NCBI GenBank assembly: GCA_007570995.1
Contig: RKSG01000172.1
Span: 1-35,946 of the forward strand
Direction: 5' to 3'
DNA: 35,946 nt
DNA from: Nitrospirales bacterium
GTDB taxonomy: Bacteria; Nitrospirota; Nitrospiria; Nitrospirales; UBA8639
Part shown: piece after piece, positions 7,369 to 16,820 of the stretch
Layout of the letters: each line of letters begins with the position of its first letter
Position numbering within the stretch: position 1 is the first letter of the stretch
Translations under genes and position numbers: made by a program
Notes under the pieces: generated by a model
Database searches by the model: none
The model's input: only the letters and a program-made list of their open reading frames with translations
Told to the model about the DNA's origin: nothing

Positions 7369-9054
7369 TTACTCCCTTACGAGTTTCCGATACCGGACCT
7401 GATGTGGCCGGTCCGCACGTTTCCCAAGGCGGCGTTTGCGATCGGCTTCGTATTCGCTGTAGTTGCCTTCAAACCAGACCGTGTGGCTGTTGCCTTCAAA
7501 GGCGAGAATGTGCGTGGCAAGACGATCCAGGAACCATCGGTCATGGCTGCTGATTACGGCGCACCCGCCGAATTGTTCGAGCCCTTCTTCGAGTGCGCGC
7601 AACGTATTCACGTCCAGATCGTTGGTTGGCTCATCCAGGAGCAACACATTCGCGCCTTCTTTGAGCATGGTGGCCAGGTGGACACGGTTCCGTTCGCCTC
7701 CGGAAAGATTTCTCACTTTCTTTTGCTGGTCGGTCCCGCTGAAATTGAATCGGCTGACATAGGCCCGCGAGTTGATCTCTTTGTTCCCGAGCGTAATCGT
7801 GTCCGCTCCGCCGGTAATCACTTCCCAGACGGTCTTGTGGTCATCCAGCACGCGGTTTTGGTCCACGTACCCAAGCTGCACAGTTTCCCCGATGGTGAAG
7901 GTCCCGGACGTTGGCTGGTCTTCGCCGGTGATCATGCGAAACAACGTGGTCTTGCCGGATCCGTTCGGCCCAATGACGCCGACGATCTCGCCTCGGGGTA
8001 TCTGAAACGAGAGGTTTGAGAACAGAAGTATGTCACCGAAGGCTTTGGTGATATTTCTGGCTTCGATCACGATGTCGCCAAGCCGAGGGCCTGCCGGGAT
8101 ATAAATTTCCAGATCGTCTGCGACGGTTTCATGCTCCCTGCTGACCAGTTCCTCATAACGAAGGACCCGGGCCTTGCCTTTGGCATGACGTCCCTTGGGT
8201 GACATGCGAATCCATTCCAGCTCGCGTTCCAGGGTTTTGCGACGTTTGGATTCGGCTTTGTCTTCCTTTGCAAGCCGCGCGTGTTTTTGCTCGAGCCATG
8301 ATGAGTAATTGCCTTCGAACGGAATGCCGGAACCACGGTCGAGTTCAAGAATCCAGCCGGCCACGTTGTCGAGGAAGTAACGATCATGGGTGACGGCAAT
8401 GACCGTGCCTTTGTACTGTTGAAGGTGCTGTTCCAGCCATTGGACGGATTCCGCATCGAGATGGTTCGTCGGCTCGTCAAGCAGTAAAATGTCGGGGGTT
8501 TGCAGCAGGAGACGACACAGTGCCACGCGCCGTTTTTCGCCGCCGGACAGGATCCCGACTCTGGTATCGGCCGGAGGGCAACGGAGCGCATCCATGGCCA
8601 CCTCCAGCTGGTTGGCCAGCTCCCACCCGTCAGCGGCTTCAATTTTCTCCTGCAGCGTGCCCTGTTTCTGCAGCAGTTTTTCCATGGCATCCGGTTCCAT
8701 GGGATGACTGAGTTGATGACTAATGGAGTCATACGCGTCCAGCATATCGATCATGTCCTGGCAGCCCTCTTCCACCACTTCTTTGACGGTTTTGTCAGCA
8801 TCGAGTGGCGGTTCCTGTTCCAGCAATCCGACCGTATATCCCCTGGACATGGTCATCTCGCCGAGATAGTCCTGATCTCTCCCCGCGATGATGCGGAGTA
8901 AGGTGCTTTTCCCTGATCCATTGAGACCCAGGACGCCAATTTTCGCGCCGTAATAAAACGACAGGTGAATGTCCTTCAGGACGTGTTTATTCGGTGGATA
9001 CACCCGGCCGACGCCAATCAGCGAAAAAATAATTTGTTTGTCGTTGGTGCTCAT
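7369..9054 (-). CDS. ettA: Energy-dependent translational throttle protein EttA (ABC-F)
   Basis: This 561-residue soluble ABC-F ATPase binds the ribosomal E site and couples ATP level to early translation elongation. It has two ATPase domains: Walker A GLNGSGKST with LSGGEKRRVALCRLLL and LLLDEPTNHLD in the first, and GPNGSGKTT with LSGGERNRVHLATML and LLLDEPTNDLD in the second. The linker between them carries the charged tRNA-interacting motif (WIRMSPKGRHAKGKARVLRYEEL). It lacks membrane segments. The start MSTNDKQIIFSL at 9054 matches the family N-terminus; the open frame upstream to 9171 is not expected to be coding. A promoter is visible at 9095-9123. Confidence 0.95.
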   Translation of the reverse strand: MSTNDKQIIFSLIGVGRVYPPNKHVLKDIHLSFYYGAKIGVLGLNGSGKSTLLRIIAGRDQDYLGEMTMSRGYTVGLLEQEPPLDADKTVKEVVEEGCQDMIDMLDAYDSISHQLSHPMEPDAMEKLLQKQGTLQEKIEAADGWELANQLEVAMDALRCPPADTRVGILSGGEKRRVALCRLLLQTPDILLLDEPTNHLDAESVQWLEQHLQQYKGTVIAVTHDRYFLDNVAGWILELDRGSGIPFEGNYSSWLEQKHARLAKEDKAESKRRKTLERELEWIRMSPKGRHAKGKARVLRYEELVSREHETVADDLEIYIPAGPRLGDIVIEARNITKAFGDILLFSNLSFQIPRGEIVGVIGPNGSGKTTLFRMITGEDQPTSGTFTIGETVQLGYVDQNRVLDDHKTVWEVITGGADTITLGNKEINSRAYVSRFNFSGTDQQKKVRNLSGGERNRVHLATMLKEGANVLLLDEPTNDLDVNTLRALEEGLEQFGGCAVISSHDRWFLDRLATHILAFEGNSHTVWFEGNYSEYEADRKRRLGKRADRPHQVRYRKLVRE

Positions 9055-9094
9055 ATCACGCGAAACAGAACAGGGAATCGTCTCAGGGGGGAAT

Positions 9095-9123
9095 ACTGTA
9101 GCAGAGGTTGCCCACTTGTACAA
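9095..9123 (-). promoter_or_regulatory. Candidate promoter of ettA
   Basis: On the minus strand, TTGTAC (9123-9118) and TACAGT (9100-9095) are 17 bp apart, with an extended -10 TG one base upstream. The ettA start codon is about 40 bases further on. The -35 is weak, so the extended -10 would carry recognition. Confidence 0.5.
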
Positions 9124-9218
9124 TGGACGGTCATGTGCGTCGTCATGCACGGCCCGGGTTGCTTTCCTCACGGCATGGGACGATATTGTCGGGTGTTCTT
9201 CTGAACGGTACCTTGCCT

Positions 9219-10526
9219 ATGCCGCATGCGCCACACACGAGCGAGGTTTCGGCACGGGACGTCACCGTCTCATTCTCCATCACGTGCCCCGTTCCCCTGT
9301 TGTTCGGTGGGGTGGTGCTGGTGTGCCTGTTGCTGGGTACCGATGTGGCTCTCCCGGGACAACTGTCACAGCGGTCGTCCTCTCCCCAGGCCCCCCGTCT
9401 TCATGCTCCCAAGCCGACGTTACTGGATGGCTTTGGTATGGCCGTCGCCAGTGCAGGGAACCGGATTCTTGTTGGTGCTCCCCATGCGACGGGGCGTCGC
9501 GGGCAAACGGGAAAAGTGTTTTTGTTCGAGCGTGAATCCGGGACCCTGCTTCGTGAATTGAGTCCACCATCACCGATCGGGGGTGATTTGTTTGGTCTGT
9601 CAGTGGGGCTGACCATGCACCACGTGGTTGTCGGATCACCCAGAGGCGAGGGGCAACAGCGCCGCTCTGTGGGCTCGGTTTCTGTTTTTGATCTGGAGAC
9701 GGGAGCCGTGCTGCGGGTCGTGACCAGTCCAGGTCAGGCTCCGGCCGCATTTGGTCATGCCGTGGCCGTCCGTGGCCGGTTGTTGGCCATTGGAGATCCC
9801 GGTGCGGGGACGGCCACGACTTTTGATGTGGGTGAAGCCTATCTGGTTGATATTCTCAGCGGGGAAGTGCGTCGGACGGTTACCTCTCCGCACGCGAAGA
9901 CGGGCAAACCCGACGGGTTCGGACATGCGGTGGCGTTGCCGGGCTCCGTTCTTGCGGTGAGTGCCCCGCTTGGCGGGACATCCCCGATTGATCATGGACA
10001 GGTGTTTCTCTTTGATCGGGAAAGCGGACGGTTGCACCGTGTCCTGGAATCACCCGATCCCCAGACGAACGCGTATTTTGGATGGGCATTGGCCGGTGAC
10101 GAGGAATTCCTGGTCGTTGGTGCGTTGGGACAGGGGAGGACGCAACCGGAAGCCGGTGCTGCCTATCTCTACACCAGCACCGGTCAATTCCTGCGCAAAC
10201 TGGAAGTGCCGTCGTTGAAAAAAGGCGATCATTTTGGGGAGGCCGTGGCCCTTCTCTCCGAATCGATCATCGTCGGAGCACCCGGAGACGATGCCGCCGG
10301 CGTGGATGCGGGTGCGGTATTTATCTTTGATCGAGCAACGGGAACCCTGCGGTCGAAAATCCCCAATCCCTCGGCCACGACAGGGGTTGCCGATCTTTTT
10401 GGATATGCCGTGAGTGGCGGTGGTGATGGGATTGCCGTAGGGGCGCCCTATGGCGATCTTCGCACGATGCCCGACGCGGGGCTGGTGCATCAGTTTCGAC
10501 TGCCATCTTCGCGCGAGGGAACATGA
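9219..10526 (+). CDS. FG-GAP repeat protein, predicted seven-bladed beta-propeller
   Basis: A predicted exported protein of 435 residues. A hydrophobic stretch (about residues 20-40, LLFGGVVLVCLLLG) is a signal peptide or anchor. From about residue 65 onward there are seven units of about 50-55 residues, each opening with FG(x)AVA / LFG and then IxVGAP, followed by AGxVFLFDxxTG and LRxxxSP. This matches the FG-GAP (integrin alpha-like) blade. Conserved Asp/Gly turns in several blades could bind calcium. The start is uncertain: ATG 9219 is used here, with TTG 9108 and ATG 9123 as alternatives, and none has a strong ribosome-binding site. Surface or periplasmic adhesion or protein binding is a family-based guess. 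Confidence 0.8.
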   Translation: MPHAPHTSEVSARDVTVSFSITCPVPLLFGGVVLVCLLLGTDVALPGQLSQRSSSPQAPRLHAPKPTLLDGFGMAVASAGNRILVGAPHATGRRGQTGKVFLFERESGTLLRELSPPSPIGGDLFGLSVGLTMHHVVVGSPRGEGQQRRSVGSVSVFDLETGAVLRVVTSPGQAPAAFGHAVAVRGRLLAIGDPGAGTATTFDVGEAYLVDILSGEVRRTVTSPHAKTGKPDGFGHAVALPGSVLAVSAPLGGTSPIDHGQVFLFDRESGRLHRVLESPDPQTNAYFGWALAGDEEFLVVGALGQGRTQPEAGAAYLYTSTGQFLRKLEVPSLKKGDHFGEAVALLSESIIVGAPGDDAAGVDAGAVFIFDRATGTLRSKIPNPSATTGVADLFGYAVSGGGDGIAVGAPYGDLRTMPDAGLVHQFRLPSSREGT

Positions 10527-10910
10527 AAGAATCGTGCGTGTCCTGTCCCCGTTAGCTACCGGGCTTGTCCGGGTTCCTTGCTTCCACGATAGACAGGACC
10601 GGCTTCCTTCGCTATCATGACGGGTGCTGTGATTCCAGGCATACCTTGTCACCAGTCATGGCACACGTGGCGCAAGACTTGGCAACGTTCCATCTTCAGG
10701 TTGGCTGCAAGGATCGGGTCTTGAGGGTTCTCTCATGGGAGCGAGTGAATCATGGTCGCCTGATCCGTCTATGGCGAATGTGTGGGGGCGGGGCAGAGAG
10801 CATGCAGCACTTCCGGCCTGGGTGCCTGGCTTCCCCAGTGCTGTTGCGTTGTTGGGCAAGGGGCATGAGAGCAAAGGCTCTATCCTCTCCCGAACTGGAT
10901 TCCTGATACG
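10527..10910. other. Intergenic region without a supported gene
   Basis: Short open frames exist on both strands, but none has a ribosome-binding site or recognisable protein content. CTGGATTCCTG near 10894-10904 matches one half of the REP-like palindrome without its partner arm. I saw no clear terminator for the FG-GAP gene. Confidence 0.5.
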
Positions 10911-11108
10911 ATGACAGAGCCGGTTTTCAGAGAGAATCAAACCGAGAGTGACCTGCACATACTCCTGACGGCTCTGATTCGCCATGGCGACCCCAAACTT
11001 ATCCGTGCCGCTGAAGTCAATCTCCGGAGTCTTCTCAAACAAGCCCGAATCGCTGCAGTCCCCTGGCAGAATCGTCCCCCCGGTCATTTTGAGCCGCCGA
11101 GTGACTGA
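10911..11108 (+). CDS. Possible small protein upstream of rpoD
   Basis: The ATG opens a 65-residue frame. Its middle (SDLHILLTALIRHGDPKLIRAAEVNLRSLL) could form two amphipathic helices. There is no visible ribosome-binding site and no family is recognised. It may be real and co-oriented with rpoD, or a chance frame. Confidence 0.3.
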   Translation: MTEPVFRENQTESDLHILLTALIRHGDPKLIRAAEVNLRSLLKQARIAAVPWQNRPPGHFEPPSD

Positions 11109-11150
11109 ACAGATCCAGGAACGTACGAACCTGTTCTCTGGTGGTGCGTC

Positions 11151-11180
11151 TTGCAAAAGGTACTGCATTATCCGTACAAT
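11151..11180 (+). promoter_or_regulatory. Candidate rpoD promoter
   Basis: TTGCAA (11151-11156) and TACAAT (11175-11180) are 18 bp apart. Predicted start is near 11187, giving a leader of about 160 bases before rpoD. No heat-shock promoter was recognised. Confidence 0.45.
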
Positions 11181-11345
11181 CAAAAGGTTTATCTTGTGAG
11201 CTAAATGATCCACAGGTCGCTCTGCCAGGTGGTCGAGGACGGGGCCGGGATCTGTGGCTTGTCTGTGTCCAGTTGGTGCACGCCTGGTACCCGTGCTGAC
11301 ACTGGAATAGCACAGCGTGATTCGTTGCCTGATAAGGGGGGAGCT

Positions 11346-13178
11346 ATGCCCAGGAACAGGGTGATCAAGACGACCGAACCGATGAGAAATGTGGCGAAGA
11401 AAACCAGCAACGGTGCTGTGGGGACCGTGAAAAAGGCTGCGACGGGCGGGAAACACACTTCTCGACGGCGTGCTGGCGTGTTGCCTGTGTCGGACGGTGG
11501 CGGGACTGTCAGGCAGATGGGTGGACGGACAGGTGTTGCTGACAAGGAACACGTCGCTCCCCAGAAAAAAGCGAAGTCTGCAGGGACAACGTCCGCGGAT
11601 GGACGTGATGAATCGTCAGAGGAGTCCGAAAAGGAAATTGATCTGACTCCCGGGACAATCAGCAGGATTGACGATCCGGTTCGTTTGTACCTCAATGAAA
11701 TGGCCACGGTTTCTCTCCTCACACGAGAGGGCGAAGTCGAACTGGCGAAGAAAATTGAGGAGGGCAAAGCCGAGATGACCTTGGCAATGGTAGGGCTGCC
11801 CATGACACTGCGCACGCTGGAGAAGTGGCGGCGGCAGCTCAAGTCTCACGACTTGAGTGCGCGGGACGTGGTACTGGTCCACGACATCGTCGCCGTCGAT
11901 GATCTGGATGACGACGACTGTGAAGACGTTGCCGATGAAGGAGAGGCCCGGCAGCAGACCCTGGTGTCCCTGGATCACATACGGCGCCTGGGACTGCGCC
12001 TGGGACGTTTCTATACGAAACGGCGTACTGCACTCGAGTCTCAGCAGGGACGCCTGACACGGCATGTGCAGAGCCTCCAGCAGCAACTGGTGGAACGGAT
12101 CGAGGGACTGCGTTTGCAGCCGGCCATGCGGGAAACGCTGCTAACCCAGATTGCTGCTACCGGGATGGAGATCCGGCAAGCCGAACGGGTCCTGGCCGAC
12201 TGTGGCCGGCGGCTGCAACGTGCCGCGCCTAAGGCCGACAAGGTGTTGCGTCGGCTGCAACGCGACGGGGTCCTGTCTAACGCGCTGCGGCGGAAAACCG
12301 GCCTCGATGAGACGACCTTGAGCGAACTGGTGGGGCAGTGGCGGGAGGCCCACGCTACGCTCACGCACATCGAGAAAACCGTCACGAACTTACCCACGGA
12401 GGAATTTAAAAGCGCGCTGGTCAGCCTGGAAAAAGCCGAAGCGAAAATGAGGCATGGCAAAGCCGACCTCATCGAAGCAAACCTGCGACTCGTTGTCAGT
12501 ATTGCCAAGAAATATACCAATCGGGGGCTCCAGTTTCTCGACCTGATTCAGGAGGGAAACATTGGCTTGATGAAAGCTGTGGACAAATTTGAATATCAGC
12601 GCGGGTATAAATTCAGCACCTATGCCACCTGGTGGATTCGCCAGGCCATCACCCGGGCCATCGCGGACCAGGCCCGCACCATCCGGATCCCCGTCCATAT
12701 GATTGAAACGATTAACAAGCTGGTGCGCACTTCGCGGCACCTGGTGCAGCAATTGGGACGGGAACCGACCCCGGAGGAAATCGGTATCCGGATGGAGATG
12801 CCGCTGGAAAAAGTGCGGAAGATTCTCAAGATTGCCAAAGAACCGATTTCACTGGAGACGCCGATTGGCGAAGAAGAGGACAGCCATTTGGGCGATTTTA
12901 TCGAAGACAAGAAGGCCGTGTCGCCACTGGAAGCGGCGGTGCGGTACGATTTACGGCGGCATATCGGGAAATCGCTGGAATCGCTCACGCCGCGGGAAGA
13001 GAAAGTGTTGCGCAAACGGTTTGGGATTGGCGAGCCGACGGATCATACGCTCGAGGAGGTGGGGCAGGACTTTGAGGTGACGCGGGAGCGGATTCGGCAG
13101 ATTGAAGCCAAGGCGCTGCGTAAACTTCGGCATCCGACCCGCAGTAAAAAACTGCGCAGTTTCGCGGAGAGTTTTTGA
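11346..13178 (+). CDS. rpoD: RNA polymerase primary sigma factor, RpoD type
   Basis: The 610-residue protein directs RNA polymerase to sigma-70 promoters. The ATG at 11346 follows AAGGGGGGAG. Region 1.2 begins at [11 protein letters not shown] (about 109-119), then a long non-conserved, charged helical insert runs to about 370. Region 2 starts at [10 protein letters not shown] (372) and includes [20 protein letters not shown] (-10 recognition and melting); region 3 follows with PTPEEIG; region 4 ends in the helix-turn-helix [27 protein letters not shown] (-35 recognition). The strong match in regions 2-4 and the insert indicate group 1. Odd feature: the first 80 residues are basic (18 K/R, 4 D/E) and Gly/Thr-rich, unlike the acidic region 1.1 fold, and only then does an acidic patch (about 85-98) appear. 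The usual neighbour dnaG is absent. Confidence 0.92.
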   Translation: MPRNRVIKTTEPMRNVAKKTSNGAVGTVKKAATGGKHTSRRRAGVLPVSDGGGTVRQMGGRTGVADKEHVAPQKKAKSAGTTSADGRDESSEESEKEIDLTPGTISRIDDPVRLYLNEMATVSLLTREGEVELAKKIEEGKAEMTLAMVGLPMTLRTLEKWRRQLKSHDLSARDVVLVHDIVAVDDLDDDDCEDVADEGEARQQTLVSLDHIRRLGLRLGRFYTKRRTALESQQGRLTRHVQSLQQQLVERIEGLRLQPAMRETLLTQIAATGMEIRQAERVLADCGRRLQRAAPKADKVLRRLQRDGVLSNALRRKTGLDETTLSELVGQWREAHATLTHIEKTVTNLPTEEFKSALVSLEKAEAKMRHGKADLIEANLRLVVSIAKKYTNRGLQFLDLIQEGNIGLMKAVDKFEYQRGYKFSTYATWWIRQAITRAIADQARTIRIPVHMIETINKLVRTSRHLVQQLGREPTPEEIGIRMEMPLEKVRKILKIAKEPISLETPIGEEEDSHLGDFIEDKKAVSPLEAAVRYDLRRHIGKSLESLTPREEKVLRKRFGIGEPTDHTLEEVGQDFEVTRERIRQIEAKALRKLRHPTRSKKLRSFAESF

Positions 13179-13181
13179 TGC

Positions 13182-14885
13182 GTGCACGAGCTGGATGACC
13201 CGCACTGGGCGGGGATGACAGACAGGACGATGGCCAGGTTCGCAAGCTCGTCGAAAGTGGAGTTCGTGAAACGCCTGTTTGGTGAGGCCGTCAGGCATCA
13301 TCGGGCAGGGCAGTTGGATCAGGCGGAAACCTGTTATCAGAAAGTCCTTGCGGAACACCACTCACATGCCGATGCGCTTCATCTGCTTGGCGTCATCGCC
13401 TACCAGCGAGCCCACTACGATCGTGCCCTCAGTCTGGTGACGCAGGCGATTCACCATCACGCGACCAGGCCTCTCTATTTTTATCACCAGGGTCTTGCCT
13501 GTCAGGCACTCCATCAATGGCGTGAGGCTGAACGTGCTTACCGACATGTGCTCTCGCTCAAACCCGATGACATTGATGCGTTGGGGAATCTGGGGAATGT
13601 CCTGCGTGCACAAGGCGATCTGGAGGCGGCTCAGTCCGTCTATGAGCGGGTGGTGACCCTGAAGCCCGATCATGCGGAGGGGTACAACAATGTGGGCGTG
13701 GTCCTCAAAGAACGGGGGAAGGTGGAGGCAGCAGAGACTGCGTGGCAGCGGGCGCTGGCGCTCAAGCCTGACAATGCCGAGGCGCACTGTAATCTCGGTA
13801 TGCTTCTTTTTGAACGTGAACACATTGATGAGGCCGTTGAACGGTTCCAGACGGCCGTCTCTGTCAAACCCCATTATGCGAAAGCCTGGCATGGTTTGGG
13901 GTTGGCCAGGCTGTGGAAAAAGGATCTGGATGGCGCGTTGCAGGCGTTTCGCGCGTCCGCGAATCTGACGCACAACCACGGACGAGCCGTACGAGTTGCG
14001 GCGCTCCATGCGTCCAGGATTCAGCACGATGCCGAGCAAATACGCTATCTGGCCGAGCGCGGGGTATTTCGACATGCCGCCCCGCGCTATGAAGCAACCC
14101 TCCACGCGTTGCGACAGAAGATTGTGCGATCAGAGGGGGTGAACCCGCGCATACCGCTCAGTCAGGAAGAGGCTTCCGCCCTCGCACCTTCCCTGAGTCA
14201 CATCCTTCATTACGCCGACAATCCCGCCTTGCCCCAGGGAGCGTTAAATCCTGAACTGGACAGGGAGGCATGTGAACGGCACTATCAGACAAGTCGCCCG
14301 GAAATGATTGTGGTTGACGCCTTCCTTCGTCCGGAGGCCATCACCGCCCTTCGGCGGTTTTGCCAGGAATCCACGATCTGGAAGAAAGATTATGACGATG
14401 GCTACATTGGTGCTTTTCTGGGCGAGGGATTTTCTTCGCCGTTGGTGTTACAGGTGGCTGAAGAATTGCGAGTGACGTTTCCGGGAATCTTTCGCCGGCA
14501 TCGCCTGCTCCATGCCTGGGCGTTCAAACAGGACAGCACGCGTCGTCCTTTGAAAATCCACGCTGATGCGGCTGCCGTGAACGTCAATTTCTGGATTACT
14601 GCTGCCGATGCGAATGAGGATCCTACGTGTGGGGGATTGATCGTATGGGATAAGGAAGCCCCGAAGGATTGGGATTTTACCGTGTATAATTCAACAGCGT
14701 TTCAGCCGAAAATCATGGACTTCCTGAAACAGCATGGTGCGACGGCGGAGAAAGTTCCCTATCGGGAAAATCGTGCCGTCATCTTCAATTCCGACCTCTT
14801 TCACGAATCAGACACCTGTGTGTTTCGGGATGATTATGAGTCCCGGCGAATCAATATCACGTTCCTGTATGGGCGGCGACAATGA
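13182..14885 (+). CDS. TPR protein fused to 2-oxoglutarate/Fe(II) oxygenase-like domain
   Basis: This 567-residue protein carries about seven tetratricopeptide repeats (about residues 28-275; for example DDIDALGNLGNVLRAQGDLEAA) followed by a C-terminal domain from about 355. The C-terminal domain shows His460-x-Asp462 (KIHADAAAVNVNFWIT), a distal His541 (DLFHES) and Arg555/Arg556 (RRINITFLYG). That is the HxD...H...R arrangement of double-stranded beta-helix dioxygenases such as prolyl hydroxylases, so iron and 2-oxoglutarate binding are plausible. Substrate is unknown; TPRs could recruit a protein target. GTG 13182 is used because GGAGAG lies 10 bases upstream; ATGs at 13215 and 13230 are alternatives. 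It begins 3 bases after the rpoD stop, so it probably shares the rpoD mRNA. Confidence 0.85.
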   Translation: MHELDDPHWAGMTDRTMARFASSSKVEFVKRLFGEAVRHHRAGQLDQAETCYQKVLAEHHSHADALHLLGVIAYQRAHYDRALSLVTQAIHHHATRPLYFYHQGLACQALHQWREAERAYRHVLSLKPDDIDALGNLGNVLRAQGDLEAAQSVYERVVTLKPDHAEGYNNVGVVLKERGKVEAAETAWQRALALKPDNAEAHCNLGMLLFEREHIDEAVERFQTAVSVKPHYAKAWHGLGLARLWKKDLDGALQAFRASANLTHNHGRAVRVAALHASRIQHDAEQIRYLAERGVFRHAAPRYEATLHALRQKIVRSEGVNPRIPLSQEEASALAPSLSHILHYADNPALPQGALNPELDREACERHYQTSRPEMIVVDAFLRPEAITALRRFCQESTIWKKDYDDGYIGAFLGEGFSSPLVLQVAEELRVTFPGIFRRHRLLHAWAFKQDSTRRPLKIHADAAAVNVNFWITAADANEDPTCGGLIVWDKEAPKDWDFTVYNSTAFQPKIMDFLKQHGATAEKVPYRENRAVIFNSDLFHESDTCVFRDDYESRRINITFLYGRRQ

Positions 14886-14900
14886 GACGTCGAGGGGCTG

Positions 14901-15230
14901 CTAATTAAAGGCAATGAACCGGTCGCAGCCGGCGATGATTTGGGAAAGGACCACCAGGCCGCAGAACGTGATATCCTGGCCGTACCCTTCCGTGGGGACC
15001 TTGTGCTGCTGACATCCGTACGCACAGACGCTCAATTTCACCCCTGCCGAAGCCAGATCCAGGATCTTCGGATTGGCCAGGTTTTTGACACCTTCATCGA
15101 TGAGATACAAATACACGCTCACCTGAGCCTGGAGCGCTTCGCGGCTCAGTCCCGCGACCACGTCCGCATTGTGATGAGACGGTGGAGTGGAAAGAAGCAA
15201 TCCCAGTTTTTTGCCCGTTAACGCGTTCAT
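14901..15230 (-). CDS. DsrE-family protein
   Basis: The 109-residue soluble protein resembles the DsrE/DsrF-like (sulfur relay) fold: an N-terminal strand KLGLLLSTPP, an alternating alpha/beta pattern, and SVCAYGCQQHKV at about residues 67-78 with two cysteines close to the usual active-site loop. Members can carry sulfur as persulfide, but many have no known reaction. The ATG at 15230 has AGGA upstream. It follows the membrane-anchored protein gene by 18 bp on the same strand and is convergent with the TPR-oxygenase gene, whose stop is 15 bp away. Confidence 0.8.
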   Translation of the reverse strand: MNALTGKKLGLLLSTPPSHHNADVVAGLSREALQAQVSVYLYLIDEGVKNLANPKILDLASAGVKLSVCAYGCQQHKVPTEGYGQDITFCGLVVLSQIIAGCDRFIAFN

Positions 15231-15248
15231 CGTCCACGATTCCTGCGG

Positions 15249-15869
15249 TTATTGAATTTCAATCGCGCCTCCCTCCATGTCCACGTCGGCGTTTTTCAGT
15301 TCCATCTTGTTCCCGACGTGCCAACTGTCGGCCGTCACCTCGGATACCATCCCTCCCGGCAGATAAAATCTGGCCTGTGGAACCTGGACGCCGTGATCCG
15401 CGTCCTTGTGCACCGAGATGACCGGGCCTTTCAGTGTACGATCAATCAACGTGACTGATTCAGGACTCAACTGAATCTCAAAGCGATCATGCGCATTGGA
15501 TGTCCATTGATTCCGCACCAGCCTGGCAACCTGGGTTCCCGCGGGATTGTAGAGATCCATGCTCAGCAGGATGTCCCCGTCTTCGGGACGCCGTTCAATT
15601 TTGATCAGATCCTGGTCCTGGGCGACAAAAATTCCATTCGTGTTACGCAGTTGATTTGAGCCTATCGCGATATCCATAATGCCCTTGGGTCGGTTGAGCT
15701 TGCCCGTCTGCCACCGGCCGGATCCCCCGGTCTCGGGAGGCTGTCGGGAGTCATCGGGAACGACGGGGGCGGGCAGGAAGAAGAGAGCCATCACACCCGT
15801 CGCATTCCAGACTGCAGGAACGAAGATACCGACTTGAACCGGGAGGGTCAACCGGCTGACGACTCGCAC
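15249..15869 (-). CDS. Membrane-anchored protein of unknown function
   Basis: A predicted 206-residue protein with one N-terminal hydrophobic segment (about residues 8-37) followed by a polar domain rich in beta strands (DIAIGSNQLRNTNGIFVAQDQDLIKIERRPEDGDILL; EIQLSPESVTLIDRTLKG). It most likely faces the periplasm. I do not recognise the family. The start is uncertain: GTG 15869 lacks a ribosome-binding site, and ATG 15791 would shorten the leader. The long frame to 16088 overlaps the divergent dehydrogenase gene and is unlikely to be coding there. It is followed by the DsrE-like gene after 18 bp. Confidence 0.6.
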   Translation of the reverse strand: MRVVSRLTLPVQVGIFVPAVWNATGVMALFFLPAPVVPDDSRQPPETGGSGRWQTGKLNRPKGIMDIAIGSNQLRNTNGIFVAQDQDLIKIERRPEDGDILLSMDLYNPAGTQVARLVRNQWTSNAHDRFEIQLSPESVTLIDRTLKGPVISVHKDADHGVQVPQARFYLPGGMVSEVTADSWHVGNKMELKNADVDMEGGAIEIQ

Positions 15870-15913
15870 GGTGGTGACGAGTGCGGGAACGACATCCGGG
15901 GCGGGAGGATACG

Positions 15914-16786
15914 ATGCAAATTTCACTGGTGGGCGTCGGCTTGATGGGCGCGGCCATGACCGAACGGCTCTTGACGCTCGGCCATGACGTCGTGGTGTAT
16001 AACCGCACGAAAGCCAAATGCGAGGCATTGCAACAACGGGGGGCCGTGCTGGCCAGGTCTGCGGTGGAGGCCATCCAGTCATCGTCATGCACGATCCTCA
16101 TGCTGTCCGACGCGGCGGCCATCCACGACGCGGTGTTCGCTGCGGGGAAGCCCGATTTTCAGAACCGGACGGTGATACAAATGGGGACCATCGCTCCCTC
16201 TGAAAGTCTGGCCCTCGGTCGTGCCATTCGGTCAGGCCTCGGAGACTATTTCGAGGCACCGGTTCTCGGCAGTATTACCGAAGCCAGAACGGGGCGACTC
16301 GTCGTCATGGTCGGTGGCCAGGCAGAGCATGTGGCAAGGTGGAACGAAGTGTTGACGTGTTTCTGCCACGAGTCGGTGCTGGTGGGCCCGATCGGGCAGG
16401 CCGCGGCCTTGAAGCTCGCCCTGAATCAACTCCTTGCGGCACAAATGACCGCTTTTTCAGTGAGCCTGGGGTTGATCCTGCATTCGGGCATTGCGGTCGA
16501 GACGTTTATGACCGTGCTGCGTCACAGTAGCCTGATGGCGTCCATGTTTGAGAGAAAATTGCCGCGCATGCTGGATCATGACTACGCCAATCCCCGTTTT
16601 TCCACCGGAAATCTTTTGAAGGATGTGCGGTTGAGTCTGGATGCGGCGAGAGAAGCGAAGGTGGCCACGCCGTCGCTCGACGGCATTCGTGACGTGTTTG
16701 AACACGCCGTGGCCAGGGACCTGGGCGACCTTGATTATGCAGCCGTCTTCGAATCCGTGGTGCCGCAGGCGGGACATCATCCGTGA
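15914..16786 (+). CDS. Beta-hydroxyacid dehydrogenase (6-phosphogluconate dehydrogenase-like, NAD-binding)
   Basis: This 290-residue cytoplasmic oxidoreductase belongs to the family of glyoxylate/succinic semialdehyde reductase, 3-hydroxyisobutyrate and tartronate semialdehyde dehydrogenases. The N-terminal Rossmann motif is GVGLMGAAM; the substrate loop is EAPVLGS; the catalytic lysine lies in GQAAALKLALNQ; and FSTGNLLKDVRLSLDAA matches the C-terminal signature. The Rossmann strand ends VVYNRTKAK, with Asn-Arg-Thr after the second strand, which often favours NADPH; this is an inference. The ATG at 15914 follows GGGAGGA. Its exact substrate cannot be assigned. It is convergent with the sugar-transporter ATPase gene. 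Confidence 0.9.
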   Translation: MQISLVGVGLMGAAMTERLLTLGHDVVVYNRTKAKCEALQQRGAVLARSAVEAIQSSSCTILMLSDAAAIHDAVFAAGKPDFQNRTVIQMGTIAPSESLALGRAIRSGLGDYFEAPVLGSITEARTGRLVVMVGGQAEHVARWNEVLTCFCHESVLVGPIGQAAALKLALNQLLAAQMTAFSVSLGLILHSGIAVETFMTVLRHSSLMASMFERKLPRMLDHDYANPRFSTGNLLKDVRLSLDAAREAKVATPSLDGIRDVFEHAVARDLGDLDYAAVFESVVPQAGHHP

Positions 16787-16820
16787 CGTGGAGATGGCAT
16801 CCGGCTCCTCAAGGCATGGC

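Noticed and set aside
10656-11552. 298-codon minus-strand open frame before rpoD
   Set aside because: No family features, overlaps the rpoD start and promoter region, and no ribosome-binding site.
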